DNA of 64,000 nt. Source: Komagataella phaffii GS115. Its lineage: Eukaryota; Ascomycota; Pichiomycetes; Pichiales; Pichiaceae. A program made the position numbers and the translations under genes. The stretch lies in the NCBI RefSeq assembly GCF_000027005.1, contig NC_012965.1:1351001-1415000 (forward strand), in the 5' to 3' direction. The notes under the pieces were generated by a model. That model was not told the DNA's origin and did no database searches. It saw only the letters and a program-made list of their open reading frames with translations. This document shows positions 41,532 through 52,096 of this stretch, piece after piece. Each line of letters begins with the position of its first letter. The first letter of the stretch is position 1.

Positions 41532-43373
41532 ATGGCTGACGGTGTTTTCCAAGGTGCTATTGGTATCGATTTAGGTACCACCTATTCATGTGTTGCTACT
41601 TACGACTCCGCAGTGGAGATCATTGCCAACGAGCAAGGTAACCGTGTTACTCCTTCCTTCGTTGCTTTCACTCCTGAAGAGAGATTGATTGGTGACGCTG
41701 CTAAGAACCAAGCTGCTTTAAACCCAAAGAACACTGTTTTTGACGCTAAGCGTTTGATTGGTAGAGCCTTTGATGACGAGTCTGTCCAAAAGGACATCAA
41801 GTCTTGGCCATTCAAGGTTGTCAACGACAACGGTAACCCATTGATTGAGGTTGAGTACTTGGGTGAGACCAAGCAATTCTCTCCTCAGGAAATTTCGTCC
41901 ATGGTTTTGACCAAGATGAAGGAGGTCGCTGAGGCTAAGATCGGTCAAAAGGTCGAGAAGGCTGTTGTCACCGTCCCAGCTTACTTCAACGATGCTCAAA
42001 GACAAGCTACTAAAGACGCTGGTGCCATTTCTGGTCTGAACGTTTTGCGTATCATCAACGAACCTACTGCCGCCGCCATTGCTTACGGTCTTGGTGCTGG
42101 TAAGTCTGAGGAGGAGAAGCACGTTTTGATTTTCGATTTGGGTGGAGGAACTTTCGATGTTTCCCTGTTGCACATTGCTGGTGGTGTCTTCACTGTTAAG
42201 GCCACTGCTGGTGACACCCACTTGGGTGGTCAGGACTTTGACACCAACTTGTTGGAGTTCTTCAAGAAGGAATTCCAGAAGAAGACCGGTAAGGACATCT
42301 CCGACGATGCCAGAGCCTTGAGAAGATTGAGAACTGCTTGTGAGCGTGCTAAGAGAACTTTGTCTTCTGTTGCTCAGACCACGGTTGAAGTCGACTCCTT
42401 GTTCGATGGTGAAGACTTCACTGCTGAAATCTCCAGAGCTAAATTCGAGGCTATCAACGCTGATTTGTTCAAGTCTACTTTGGAGCCTGTTGAACAAGTT
42501 TTGAAGGACTCAAAGATCGAGAAATCCAAGGTCGATGACGTCGTCTTGGTTGGTGGTTCCACCAGAATTCCAAAGGTCCAAAAGCTGTTGTCTGACTTCT
42601 TCGATGGTAAGCAATTGGAGAAATCCATCAACCCTGATGAGGCTGTCGCTTACGGTGCCGCCGTTCAAGGTGCTATTTTGACCGGTCAATCTACCTCTGA
42701 AGAGACCAAGGACTTGTTGTTGTTGGATGTTATCCCTCTTTCTTTGGGTGTTGCCATGCAAGGTAACGTCTTTGCCCCAGTTGTTCCAAGAAACACCACT
42801 GTCCCAACTATCAAGAGAAGAACTTTCACCACTGTTGACGACCACCAAACCACTGTTCAATTCCCAGTTTACCAGGGTGAGCGTGTCAACTGTTCTGAGA
42901 ACACCTTGTTGGGTGAGTTCGACTTGAAGAACATTCCTCCTATGTCTGCTGGTGAGCCAGTGTTGGAGGCTATCTTTGAGATTGATGCCAACGGTATCTT
43001 GAAGGTTACCGCTGTCGAGAAGTCTACCGGAAGATCTGCCAACATCACTATTTCTAACTCTATTGGTAGATTGTCTTCTTCCGAGATCGAAAAGATGATC
43101 AACGATGCTGACAAGTTCAAGAAGGCTGACGAGGACTTCGCTAACCGTCACGAATCCAAACAGAAGTTGGAGGCTTACGTTTCCTCCATTGAGTCTACCA
43201 TCACTGACCCAATTTTGTCTTCCAAGCTAAAGAGAAGTGCTAAGGACAAGATCGAGTCTGCTTTGTCTGACGCTTTGGCTGCTTTGGAGCTAGAAGATGC
43301 TTCCGGTGATGACTTCAGAAAAGCTGAATTGGCATTGAAACGTGTGGTTACCAAGGCTATGGCAACCCGTTAA
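41532..43373 (+). CDS. SSB1: Ribosome-associated Hsp70 Ssb
   Basis: A 613-residue Hsp70, exactly the length of S. cerevisiae Ssb1/2. It binds nascent chains at the ribosome with the RAC co-chaperone. ATPase signatures are [31 protein letters not shown] and [13 protein letters not shown]. The substrate domain starts after [18 protein letters not shown]. There is no EEVD end, no signal peptide and no ER retention signal; the end VTKAMATR is typical of Ssb. The frame opens upstream to 41445, but ATG 41532 gives the conserved [15 protein letters not shown]. Codon use is strongly biased (GTC, TTG, AAG, GGT), indicating high expression. CTG codons encode conserved Leu here. Confidence 0.96.
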   Translation: MADGVFQGAIGIDLGTTYSCVATYDSAVEIIANEQGNRVTPSFVAFTPEERLIGDAAKNQAALNPKNTVFDAKRLIGRAFDDESVQKDIKSWPFKVVNDNGNPLIEVEYLGETKQFSPQEISSMVLTKMKEVAEAKIGQKVEKAVVTVPAYFNDAQRQATKDAGAISGLNVLRIINEPTAAAIAYGLGAGKSEEEKHVLIFDLGGGTFDVSLLHIAGGVFTVKATAGDTHLGGQDFDTNLLEFFKKEFQKKTGKDISDDARALRRLRTACERAKRTLSSVAQTTVEVDSLFDGEDFTAEISRAKFEAINADLFKSTLEPVEQVLKDSKIEKSKVDDVVLVGGSTRIPKVQKLLSDFFDGKQLEKSINPDEAVAYGAAVQGAILTGQSTSEETKDLLLLDVIPLSLGVAMQGNVFAPVVPRNTTVPTIKRRTFTTVDDHQTTVQFPVYQGERVNCSENTLLGEFDLKNIPPMSAGEPVLEAIFEIDANGILKVTAVEKSTGRSANITISNSIGRLSSSEIEKMINDADKFKKADEDFANRHESKQKLEAYVSSIESTITDPILSSKLKRSAKDKIESALSDALAALELEDASGDDFRKAELALKRVVTKAMATR

Positions 43374-43458
43374 GTTTATTAGTAAAATTTAGGGTACGCA
43401 AAGTTAATCTTACAGTATATATGTGCTGTTACTTCTTAAATGTAAATCATTATTTTTA

Positions 43459-46257
43459 TTAACCGATATAGTTATAGCCATCCGCAGCAACGATTGTCCC
43501 TTCCTGGATACATTTGAACACCCACTCTTTCTCTACTATCCGGGGTACTTTATCTAGAACACCTTTGACGATTGGTAGATCATCACCCAGCTTTTTTCTT
43601 AGAGACCCAACTTCATCCTGTATGGTCGCCTCCTCAGTCAACCAGGAATAGTTGAATGTGGTGGAAGTATCCACGATTATAAATGAACATTGGAAAATAT
43701 CAGTTGTAAGAAATCCTCCTAGAATCACTATTACTTCTAACAAGTATGGACTCATAACATTTGTCAGAAATGGAGATCTATAGCATGGTCTTGCGATATA
43801 AAACTTCAGGCCCTTGAACAAGTTGTACAGTAGTGGAAATTTTAGTGGGTGTTCTAACTTTATCTTAGGTATACCTTTCATAAGCATTCGCAACTCCTTA
43901 CGGTCAATGGGAGAGGTATAACTATCCCCAAATCGGTCGGAGTTTTTCTTTACCTTTTCTATCAAAGACTCATCCGCCAGTAATATGTCGTTAATTTGTA
44001 GAGGAATTATAGTTTTCAGCTGAAGACACTTCAGAATGAAGCCTGGTCGAAAGACATTTAGACCTTTATTAAAGTACTCTGTGACTTTGAAAGTAATCTT
44101 GTCACTAAGTAAAACAAGCCTCTCGCCATCTGCAAGAGCTACGCAATCATTCTTAGTTATTCTGCCACCATTCTCGACCAGCAAAGCCTCCAGCTGAGCA
44201 ATAGAGTATCGTTTTTCACCCAACATGTCACTTAAAACATAAAAGATGTAATCCTTGAATATGCTGCTCTTCGAAGATACACTTTGTTTAGCGAGAATTG
44301 GTTCAGTGACTATTGTCCTCTTTCGTTTACTCATTAGACTGTGTGTTTTCTCTGTTTTGTGTCTACTCTTTGAAGTTTTTATTTCTTTGTAATCTGCAAA
44401 AGTCGAACATGATAAGAAGTCTTTATCAGATCTAATTCTTACACAATACGCATTGTAAAGAGTGGTACCAGCTGCGTAACGTTTCCCGCCATCACCAATA
44501 TCAATTGAACGAGCCTTGATCTCTAAAACGACAGATTCTTTGGGATCAACCCAATAGTCCACCATCGATGATATCTCTCCGAGATCAATGTATGGATAAG
44601 GTGGTTGCGTCTTCCTTATATTGACCCATTTACTCCCCAGTGAATGTTCAATTTCTTCATACATTTGCCCTGTAAATCCATTGGCAATTCTGGCCAGTGA
44701 CAAGAATCTGTACCGGTCATTACCAAGACTCTCTCTGAGTCCACAGATATAGGCGTTTTTCAGTCCTTTTCTTTTGCCTAGAATAATCAAATCTATATTT
44801 TCTCCAAATTCTTCCAAGTACTCAGGTTTTATCTTGACCCAGTTGAGATTTCTGGATGCAATATAATACTTTGATTTTGGATTCTTCACTACGATTCCTT
44901 CACGATTGTCGTGTATAGCACTTCTCATGGCAGCTTCGATATCCGATCCGACATGACCCTCCGTGTATTTGATAACTTCTATTCTGTTAGGGATTGGATT
45001 TGCAAGAATTTTATTCAGTAAATTCCGCCTTACCTTGAGAGCTTTGTCTTGAAATGATGTACCATTTAAGAATACAAGATCATAAACAACGAAATACACT
45101 TGCGTCTCTTGAGAGTCTTCCGAATCGTTTTTCTCCTCCATCAATCTCGTTAAACTGGCACTCTTGAGAGCCCCAAAGGGGAGAATAACATTTCTTTTGT
45201 TATCATAAACGAGAAACTCCCCATCCAAAACCATAGATCGGATTTCTTTTGTGTCATCTTTGAGATCTATGAAGCAACCTTTGATGAAAGGAGAGAATGC
45301 ACCTTCTTCGTAGTTTGACCCGTATAAATATGTATAGTCAGTTCCACTCCTTGAAAAGTACTTGAATTCATGTTGTTGGGTTGTGTCATTCAAGCTGATG
45401 TGTATCAAAATCCGTTCGCCATCTAGTTTATCTTCAATGTAGAAATTATTGTCAAATAGAGTAGCTATTTGATCGTAAGTTCTATTGGGTCGCATTGCCA
45501 GTTGAGGCCTGAATGCACGCCCAACTCTGATGACTCTGCCCGCTTCAGGCAATGGAATCAACCGATCAGTCAGTTCCCAGAATACAGTTTTCAGGTCATT
45601 AACCAGTTGAAGTAATTCTACAGCATCTGGATGCCACTGCCTAAAAAAAGTAAAATCCATACCACCCATTAACTTCCTTTTCAGTAGGATCCGAAGAAAC
45701 CATTTCAGTTCAATATTATCTACATGATTGAAAATCTCCGTCAAAATCTTTTTTTGGTCAGACGGTTTTGTTTCAGGGCGAGTCATTGTATCCAAAAGTT
45801 CGTTCAGTCTGTCAATAGAAATTTCTGGCCGATCCAAAACAGCACCTCTCCTAGCTTTAATAACTCCAGTGAGTAATTGAGCTAGATCATTTTTGTTGGA
45901 GCGCATTCTATTCTCATACTTCCCTTTCCAGTTACGTAAAATCTTCGTATCTTCGGAGTCTTTTGGAACTTGGAAGATGTCCAATATGAACTTGATCAAT
46001 GTAAAATCCTTGATATTATAGTGACGCTTATCTAAATTGGGAAAAATAAGTCTTGAGGCAGGATATATGTTATCACCTATCTCAAATCTCCATTTTTGGA
46101 CAAACTGCTCTATTATCTTGGTCTTTCGACTTCTGAGAGATTCAGGAATATGAGGCGATTTGACACATGTATCCAATTTTTCGAAAAGGTCATAAACTAG
46201 ATGGCTGAAATTAGGTAAAGGGGCTCTGTTTTTTGGCTCCTTCAACTCTTCACTCAT
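43459..46257 (-). CDS. LIG4: DNA ligase IV
   Basis: A 932-residue ATP-dependent ligase for non-homologous end joining (Dnl4 in S. cerevisiae, 944 residues), which works with Lif1/XRCC4. The N-terminal DNA-binding domain is followed by the adenylation motif EDKLDGER (active-site Lys near 276). LDGEFLVYD, EGIVVKNPKSKY and WVKIKPEYLEEFGENIDLIILG follow as motifs IIIa to V. The C-terminus carries two BRCT regions (about 660-760 and 830-932) with the Lif1-binding linker between them. BRCT domains separate it from Cdc9. It converges on SSB with 85 bases between stops. Confidence 0.95.
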   Translation of the reverse strand: MSEELKEPKNRAPLPNFSHLVYDLFEKLDTCVKSPHIPESLRSRKTKIIEQFVQKWRFEIGDNIYPASRLIFPNLDKRHYNIKDFTLIKFILDIFQVPKDSEDTKILRNWKGKYENRMRSNKNDLAQLLTGVIKARRGAVLDRPEISIDRLNELLDTMTRPETKPSDQKKILTEIFNHVDNIELKWFLRILLKRKLMGGMDFTFFRQWHPDAVELLQLVNDLKTVFWELTDRLIPLPEAGRVIRVGRAFRPQLAMRPNRTYDQIATLFDNNFYIEDKLDGERILIHISLNDTTQQHEFKYFSRSGTDYTYLYGSNYEEGAFSPFIKGCFIDLKDDTKEIRSMVLDGEFLVYDNKRNVILPFGALKSASLTRLMEEKNDSEDSQETQVYFVVYDLVFLNGTSFQDKALKVRRNLLNKILANPIPNRIEVIKYTEGHVGSDIEAAMRSAIHDNREGIVVKNPKSKYYIASRNLNWVKIKPEYLEEFGENIDLIILGKRKGLKNAYICGLRESLGNDRYRFLSLARIANGFTGQMYEEIEHSLGSKWVNIRKTQPPYPYIDLGEISSMVDYWVDPKESVVLEIKARSIDIGDGGKRYAAGTTLYNAYCVRIRSDKDFLSCSTFADYKEIKTSKSRHKTEKTHSLMSKRKRTIVTEPILAKQSVSSKSSIFKDYIFYVLSDMLGEKRYSIAQLEALLVENGGRITKNDCVALADGERLVLLSDKITFKVTEYFNKGLNVFRPGFILKCLQLKTIIPLQINDILLADESLIEKVKKNSDRFGDSYTSPIDRKELRMLMKGIPKIKLEHPLKFPLLYNLFKGLKFYIARPCYRSPFLTNVMSPYLLEVIVILGGFLTTDIFQCSFIIVDTSTTFNYSWLTEEATIQDEVGSLRKKLGDDLPIVKGVLDKVPRIVEKEWVFKCIQEGTIVAADGYNYIG

Positions 46258-46719
46258 ATTAGCGGCAAATCAAGTTGAAATTCTGATCCCCAGTCATGAG
46301 GAGTTGTACGTTAACTACAAACACTTCCCCCCAGCGAACAAGGCCAAGAGCACCCTCTAGCACCTCCCAAGATAAACTTCTACCACGCGCGCGTTAACAT
46401 CTGCCAACCCCCGGAAGTCACGGGTCGTGTTCGTTGGTTACTGTGGAAATGAAATGTTCTCAAAACTCTACCATCTACAGATACCGAAAGACCAACCAAG
46501 CTTTCTAAGCCTTGTAATTTTATTCACAAACTTTAATACCGCTGAGTTCAGTCGTTGGAGTACTATTTATTTCCGCGGGCATAGAAGATCATTAGTCTCC
46601 TTTGAAACCGCCCACCAGTCGTTTTTTTTTATTTTACCACCAGTTTGTTTTTTTAGACCATATAATTCCATTCGGTCTTTTTTTTTGCTTTTTGCTATAT
46701 AGCCGTGCTGAAAAAGATC
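46258..46719. promoter_or_regulatory. Divergent promoter LIG4 / LCB2
   Basis: A 462-base spacer. It has a CACGCGCGCG stretch near 46384 on the LIG4 side, poly-T tracts near 46621-46690, and TATAA at about 46661 some 55 bases before LCB2. No RNA gene is seen. Confidence 0.4.
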
Positions 46720-48405
46720 ATGTCAAAAACTATCCCAGATGCTCTCATAGACAATGATTCACCACAAGAGAAGGCCGAGAAAGAATTTGGGTCCTTGACC
46801 AGTAAAGAATGGCTCTTTGTCTCTAAGCATAACCCTGGCGAGCCGCTTCCAGTTCCCATCGAGGACGAACCTCCATATTTCATCCTGATTGCAACATACC
46901 TTAATTACCTTATTTTGATCATAATAGGCCATATTAGAGACTTCTTTGGGAAGTTGTTTCACCCTGAACTATTCAGAGATGTGATGGTGAAAGATGGTAT
47001 TGCTCCATGGTATGCCAATTTTGAAAGTTTCTACACGCGTCGTTTGAAAACAAGATTAGATGACTGTTTTGCAAGGCCCATATGTGGAGTTCCCGGTAGG
47101 TACATCAAATGTTACGACAGAACCAGTGACGATTACAACAATACCTATAATTATTCCGGCACCGTCACAGAGCGCTTGAATTTGAGTTCATACAACTATT
47201 TAGGGTTCGCACAATCCTCTGGTCTGTGCACCTCAGAAAGTATCAAGACGGTGGAGAAGTATGGTACCAACAGTGCTGGTCCTCGAGTTAGTGTGGGAAC
47301 TACTGATCTCCATCTTGAATGTGAGGACGTCGTTGCCAAATTTACTGGCAAGGACAATGCTTTGGTATTTTCCATGGGTTATGGGACCAATGCAAATCTC
47401 TTCACCTCTTTGGTGGACTCTAAGTGTTGTGTTATCTCAGATTCTTTAAACCACGGATCTATCAGGACAGGTGTTCGTTTGTCTGGCGCCTCAGTCAAAA
47501 CTTTTGCTCACAACGACATGGCAGCGCTGGAAAGAACTTTGAGAAGTGTCATTTCCCAAGGTCAGCCAAAGACTCATAGACCCTGGAAGAAGATTTTTGT
47601 TGCTGTAGAGGGACTTTATTCCATGGAAGGAACCCTTTGTAATTTGCCAAAACTGGTAGAATTGCGTAAGCGTTACAAGTTTTATTTATTTGTTGACGAG
47701 GCACATTCTATTGGTGCTATGGGACCCAATGGTAAGGGTGTTTGTGACTATTTTGGCATTTCTTCTTCCAATATTGATATTATGATGGGTACTTTTACCA
47801 AATCATTTGGAGCCACAGGCGGTTACATCGCTGCCGACAAAGCCATCATAGACAGATTGAAGTTAGATCTCACAACAAATACTTATGGAGAATCAATGTC
47901 ACCTGCTGTGCTCACACAAATCATTACTTCTTTGAAAATTATAGATGGACAACTCAATGGTAATGAAGGTAAAGAGAGGCTACAAAGGATTGCCTTCAAT
48001 TCTAGGTATCTGCGATTAGGACTAAAGCGATTAGGATTTATTGTTTATGGTGCTGATGATTCTCCTGTTATCCCCCTTTTACTGTATCTTCCCCCCAAGA
48101 TGCCTGCATTTAGCCGAATGATGTACGATAGAAAGGTTGCTGTCGTTGTTGTGGGATATCCTGCAACGGATATAACGTCTTCTCGTATTCGATTCTGCGT
48201 TTCCTCTTCTTTGAAGAAGGAGGATATAGATTATTTGCTCAAATGTTGTGATGAGATAGGAGATACTTTGTTTTTGAAGTTCAGCACAGGGATTGCTGGT
48301 GGTGAGAAGCACCCGGGAGACTATAAGAAGGGCATTGCTCCTAGGTGGACATTGGAGGAGGTTCTGGAGAAGACACCGGAGGATTGCAAGAAAGCCATGT
48401 ACTAA
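46720..48405 (+). CDS. LCB2: Serine palmitoyltransferase subunit Lcb2
   Basis: A 561-residue PLP enzyme subunit that with Lcb1 condenses serine and palmitoyl-CoA at the ER, the first step of sphingolipid synthesis. Length is identical to S. cerevisiae Lcb2. A membrane segment lies near residues 53-73. The aminotransferase fold has NYLGFAQ, GTTDLHLECE, VEGLYSMEG, VDEAHSIGAMG, and the PLP-lysine loop GTFTKSFGATGGY with Lys near 360. Lcb1 lacks this Lys, so it is Lcb2. A GTG-initiated extension of five codons is ignored in favour of ATG 46720. Confidence 0.96.
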   Translation: MSKTIPDALIDNDSPQEKAEKEFGSLTSKEWLFVSKHNPGEPLPVPIEDEPPYFILIATYLNYLILIIIGHIRDFFGKLFHPELFRDVMVKDGIAPWYANFESFYTRRLKTRLDDCFARPICGVPGRYIKCYDRTSDDYNNTYNYSGTVTERLNLSSYNYLGFAQSSGLCTSESIKTVEKYGTNSAGPRVSVGTTDLHLECEDVVAKFTGKDNALVFSMGYGTNANLFTSLVDSKCCVISDSLNHGSIRTGVRLSGASVKTFAHNDMAALERTLRSVISQGQPKTHRPWKKIFVAVEGLYSMEGTLCNLPKLVELRKRYKFYLFVDEAHSIGAMGPNGKGVCDYFGISSSNIDIMMGTFTKSFGATGGYIAADKAIIDRLKLDLTTNTYGESMSPAVLTQIITSLKIIDGQLNGNEGKERLQRIAFNSRYLRLGLKRLGFIVYGADDSPVIPLLLYLPPKMPAFSRMMYDRKVAVVVVGYPATDITSSRIRFCVSSSLKKEDIDYLLKCCDEIGDTLFLKFSTGIAGGEKHPGDYKKGIAPRWTLEEVLEKTPEDCKKAMY

Positions 48406-48462
48406 TAAACATAAAAAAAGACTATGTAGTTTTGAAAGATTATCTATATTATTAAGTAATTA

Positions 48463-49321
48463 TTACCATAAATCTAGTGGTTCCTGATTTGGAATATTGA
48501 TAAAGTCATTGGATAAATAACTGTTAGTGTCGAAATCCTGTTGGGGAGCTGGCTGTGCCGGACGAGGTATTTGTTGTCTCTGTTGTTGCATCTGCTGCTG
48601 CTGCTGTTGTTGTTGGGATCTAACCTGGTTCAAAATCAGCTCAGGGCTCAGCCTTGATGGGCCACTTGAGGTTGTTACTTGTGGAGTGTTTGCACCGGAA
48701 TGATTACTGTTTGTAGTGCCCATGTGCGGGGGTATCATTTGCGAGTTCATGTTTGAAGAGGGAGTGGAAGTGGCAGAGCTAATGAACTGTTGTTGTGGCT
48801 GCTGTTGCTGCTGCTGTTGTTGCTGCTGTTGTTGCTGCTGTTGTTGCTGCTGTTGTTGCTGCTGTTGTTGCTGCTGCTGTTGTTGNNNNNNNNNNNNNNN
48901 NNNNNNNNNNNNNNNNNNNNNNNNNNNNNNNNNNNNNNNNNNNNNNNNNNNNNNNNNNNNNNNNNNNNNNNNNNNNNNNNNNNNNNNNNNNNNNNNNNNN
49001 NNNNNNNNNNNNNNNNNNNNNNNNNNNNNNNNNNNNNNNNNNNNNNNNNNNNNNNNNNNNNNNNNNNNNNNNNNNNNNNNNNNNNNNNNNNNNNNNNNNN
49101 NNNNNNNNNNNNNNNNNNNNNNNNNNNNNNNNNNNNNNNNNNNNNNNNNNNNNNNNNNNNNNNNNNNNNNNNNNNNNNNNNNNNNNNNNNNNNNNNNNNN
49201 NNNNNNNNNNNNNNNNNNNNNNNNNNNNNNNNNNNNNNNNNNNNNNNNNNNNNNNNNNNNNNNNNNNNNNNNNNNNNNNNNNNNNNNNNNCTGCTGTTGT
49301 TGCTGCTGTTGTTGCTGCTGC

Positions 49322-49360
<39 letters not shown>

Positions 49361-50085
49361 AACTGTAGTTGCATCTGTATTTGTCTTTGTCTTTGTTGTT
49401 CCTGCTGTCTCTGTTGCTCCTGTTGTTGTCGCTGCTGTTGCTGCTGTTCTTGTTGTTGTTGTTGTTGTTGCTGTTGTTGTTGTTGCTGTTGTTGTTGTTG
49501 CTGTTGCTGTTGCTGTTGTTGTTGCTGTTGTCGCTGGAGCTGTTCCTGCTGTTGCTGCTTCAGCATTAACAACTTCTTCTGATAATAAACAGCTTCTGGA
49601 TAGAGCATCTGAAGTTTCTGATACCACTCAAACAACTCAGGTAGTTCAGGAACAGGGGTGATAATTGTAGGAAAAAGAGGTTGCTTTATCTGTTCAGAAG
49701 TATTTCCACCGGCGTGTTTTTCGTTGATATAAGCCAAACACGAGAGATTTACATGGACCCTCTTGAGACAATTTTGATATAAGTTCTTAAGAGCTTCAAG
49801 CTTAGGGTTTTGGGGCTGTTGAAAATATTTGTTAAGTTGGACTTGAAGCTCCATCGTTTTGGCGATGAGAATCACGTTGATTGAAAGAAGAATGTTGACT
49901 CTCTTCTTATCCAGTTCTAGCAGCATTTGCGGAGTAAGCTGGCTATGAAACTTTGGAATGCTAGCCAGAATATTCATGACCATATCGTTTGGTTTCATCT
50001 GAGACGGAGGTGATTGATGCTGAGACGGCTGGTTTTGAGGCGAAAACCTTGAGTTTGATGGTTCATTATTGAAGTACTGGTTCAT
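48463..50085 (-). CDS. SNF11: SWI/SNF subunit Snf11-like, polyglutamine-expanded, with assembly gap
   Basis: About 540 residues, including 135 unknown ones. The conserved core is at about 55-135: LDKKRVNILLSINVILIAKT, then NCLKRVHVNLSCLAYIN. These align with the LLLHINSILLAR and FLKRVHANLQCISQIN segments I recall for Snf11, a small subunit of the SWI/SNF remodeller. S. cerevisiae Snf11 has only 169 residues. Here two long Gln-rich stretches follow, interrupted by N at 48886-49290. The C-terminus contains SRLSPELILNQVRSQ and ends NIPNQEPLDLW. The frame is maintained across the gap only if its length is correct. The assignment rests on the core region. Confidence 0.7.
48790..49560 (-). repeat. 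CAG/CAA polyglutamine repeat with sequencing gap
   Basis: On the coding strand this is a mixed CAA/CAG tract flanking 405 N (48886-49290). Left of the gap the motif has a regular mixture of CAG and CAA. Right of it there is a pure CAA run near 49321-49360 and then interrupted Gln with Arg, Glu, Met and Leu. The gap is exactly 135 codons, which suggests a nominal or estimated size. The true length is unknown. Confidence 0.9.
48886..49290. other. Assembly gap (405 N)
   Basis: A run of N inside the polyglutamine tract, presumably because the trinucleotide repeat could not be assembled. The coding content is unknown. Confidence 0.99.
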
Positions 50086-50347
50086 GGATATGTTTGGGTC
50101 GAAAAGTAAGGTTACTTTTTTGCTGGTTTAAGGTTATGGAGAAAGTTCCTACCTTGATAAAAATATGCGCGAAGGAAAGGAAAAAAAAAGTGTGGGCGGA
50201 GGTTGAGGTTAAGCTCCTCCCAGGGGAGCGACTGGGGGCACGGAGAGACTGGACTTCAGGATACAATTCGAATAATGATACAGTTTATATACGATGGCGT
50301 AAATAAAGCAAGAGGATATTTGTCTCTTGTATGTGAGCGATTTATAC

Positions 50348-51628
50348 TCATGAATATGGATCAAAAAAATCCCGGAGAAAGGTTCCCTGAAAAACACGCA
50401 TCCCCACAGTGGAACCTTTGCAAAAGTCTCCCTTTCGTCTAGCAGTTACAAAATCAAATTCTTTCTTCATCAACCTGCCTTTCAAGAGGGTAAATGCGAC
50501 TAATGAATATGCCATACCAACTGAGAGGTCGATTCTCCAGTGGTGGTCAAGATATATAGTGGACCACCACAAGCATGTAACAAAGATCAACAACATGATT
50601 TTGGGAAGAACCCATCTGCTGTAATAACATACAAAATAGCATGACATGGTCGCCATAGCTGAATGAATAGATGGACATGCTCCGAAAACGATAGGAGACA
50701 AGTGGAATCCATCAGATGATAAATGAGAGCCCATGGCCATATCTGCACGAATGAGACCCGCTGCGTAACCTGGCATTTCGTAGTTAGCAGATGCATTTTC
50801 ACCGTATAGTGTAATGAACCATGGAGGTGCATTGGGGAAACAGAGATGTGTAATTACTCCAGCTATGTTCTGCAAGCCGAGACAAAGAGAGTAATACTTC
50901 AGAGCTCCCGGGGTATGGAAGACATAAAGCCAAATGGCGGTGAATAATGGTACAAAGAAATGACCCAAAACGTAGAGAGCCCACGCAAACAAATCTTTTG
51001 GTTTCGTCAAAGGAGTCACCATCCAATGATCGAAGTTTAATATGATCCACGACATCGCAAAAATTGCACAAGGTATCCAATACCAACAGTTGAGAGGCAT
51101 ATATACGTTGACCTTTTTAGTCCCAACGAAGCTATCTACGGCCTCTGAATGTGATGATACTGAAGAATCGGAGTTATTGGCGTCTTCGCTTTCTCTTTTG
51201 GTCGATTCCTGAGTATCGTCAATGACGAAGACTTCCAGATCGAATGAATCGTCTGCGAGATCATACTTGACTGTGTCTGCCTGATTTCTGGTGTCTTCGG
51301 GTTTTAACCGATAAAAATAATCATAGACGAGCGATGCAATGCTGATGGACAACAATAGTGAAATCCATGCTGATACCGAGCTTATGCTGAAGATCATCTC
51401 ATCTAAGTTTTTCATGAGCCTGACATGGATTGGAGGACGCCATTCATGGGGTATAATGCCGGCATTTTTGAATATCATCAACCATATGAACACTGGGGAG
51501 AAGTTGATGAAAAAGTTAACAGGTAGTGTGACTATGTTGCGCTCGTTCAAGCATGATAACACTACCTGGAGAAGGAATCTATATGGGACCAGGGCCAGCT
51601 GAGTGATCGTCGAAACTGGGGAGGCCAT
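50348..51628 (-). CDS. IPT1: Inositolphosphotransferase Ipt1 (M(IP)2C synthase)
   Basis: A 426-residue polytopic Golgi enzyme that adds phosphoinositol to mannosyl-inositolphosphoceramide. PAP2-type motifs are PSIHSAMA and DHHWRIDLSVG, with catalytic His residues. NERNIVTLPVNFFINFSPVF, the SPIVFGACPSIHSA block and the end GMRVFQGTFLRDFFDPYS match Ipt1 rather than the paralogue Aur1. An acidic loop lies at about 140-170. The frame is open to an ATG at 51679; MASPVSTITQLAL (51628) aligns with the start of the family. It is about 2 kb from LCB2, in the same pathway. Confidence 0.85.
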   Translation of the reverse strand: MASPVSTITQLALVPYRFLLQVVLSCLNERNIVTLPVNFFINFSPVFIWLMIFKNAGIIPHEWRPPIHVRLMKNLDEMIFSISSVSAWISLLLSISIASLVYDYFYRLKPEDTRNQADTVKYDLADDSFDLEVFVIDDTQESTKRESEDANNSDSSVSSHSEAVDSFVGTKKVNVYMPLNCWYWIPCAIFAMSWIILNFDHWMVTPLTKPKDLFAWALYVLGHFFVPLFTAIWLYVFHTPGALKYYSLCLGLQNIAGVITHLCFPNAPPWFITLYGENASANYEMPGYAAGLIRADMAMGSHLSSDGFHLSPIVFGACPSIHSAMATMSCYFVCYYSRWVLPKIMLLIFVTCLWWSTIYLDHHWRIDLSVGMAYSLVAFTLLKGRLMKKEFDFVTARRKGDFCKGSTVGMRVFQGTFLRDFFDPYS

Positions 51629-52025
51629 ATGAGAACTTGAACACGAGCAATAAAAAGAAAAAGAAAACCTATATATCAAGCTTTAATGAATGGGTGGGGG
51701 CTCAGCTATCTTAAGGAATGTTTTTTACCGGAATGCCAACTGGAGAGAAAAATAAAATACTGCACTGATAGTACCTACTTCGCACAATAATCGGAAGGGT
51801 ACGACTATTGCCAACTGCCGAGCAACCGGGAAATTGATTAGCAGCGACGAATTTTTTCTGTGGGAAATGCTTGCATGCAAAGTGACCGAGAGTAAGTTTA
51901 TCCGAGGCGGCACTACCGGGCCATTCCTGGTTCAAAAGATAACGACCTACACTGTGGGAGGACAAAGTCCAGGACGCCGATGATTCTTGGTAGTCGAAAA
52001 AATTGAATGTGCTTAATAGCATTAG
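51629..52025. other. Spacer between IPT1 and tRNA-Gly
   Basis: About 400 bases with the IPT1 promoter side and an A6 run at 51997-52002. On the minus strand that run is a T6 about 24 bases past the tRNA-Gly end and could stop Pol III. No LTR remnant is recognised beside the tRNA. Confidence 0.4.
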
Positions 52026-52096
52026 TGCGCATGCCCGGAGTCGAACCGGGGGCCCGACGATGGCAACGTCGAATTTTACCGCTAAACTACATGCGC
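52026..52096 (-). tRNA. tRNA-Gly (GCC anticodon)
   Basis: A 71-base cloverleaf without intron. On the minus strand it starts GCGCATGTAGTTTAGCGGTA; the acceptor pairs with CATGCGC (52027-52033) and the discriminator is A. The anticodon GCC is the complement of 52062-52064, and the T-arm GGTTCGACTCC is standard. The size and the AGTTTAGCGGTAAAA D-arm are typical of eukaryotic tRNA-Gly(GCC). Confidence 0.95.

Noticed and set aside
41718..43151. Long minus-strand open frames (259 and 213 codons) inside SSB
   Set aside because: They are mirrors of the strongly biased Hsp70 codons; the translations are low-complexity Leu/Ser/Asn/Gln with no family resemblance, and SSB itself is certain.
46427..46702. 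A 91-codon frame upstream of LCB2
   Set aside because: Poly-T tracts give a Phe-rich translation typical of a promoter read as protein.
48716..49661. Cys-, Leu-, Ala- and Val-rich frames across the trinucleotide repeat
   Set aside because: All are other-frame translations of the CAG/CAA tract and the N gap; the Gln frame alone joins to conserved flanks.
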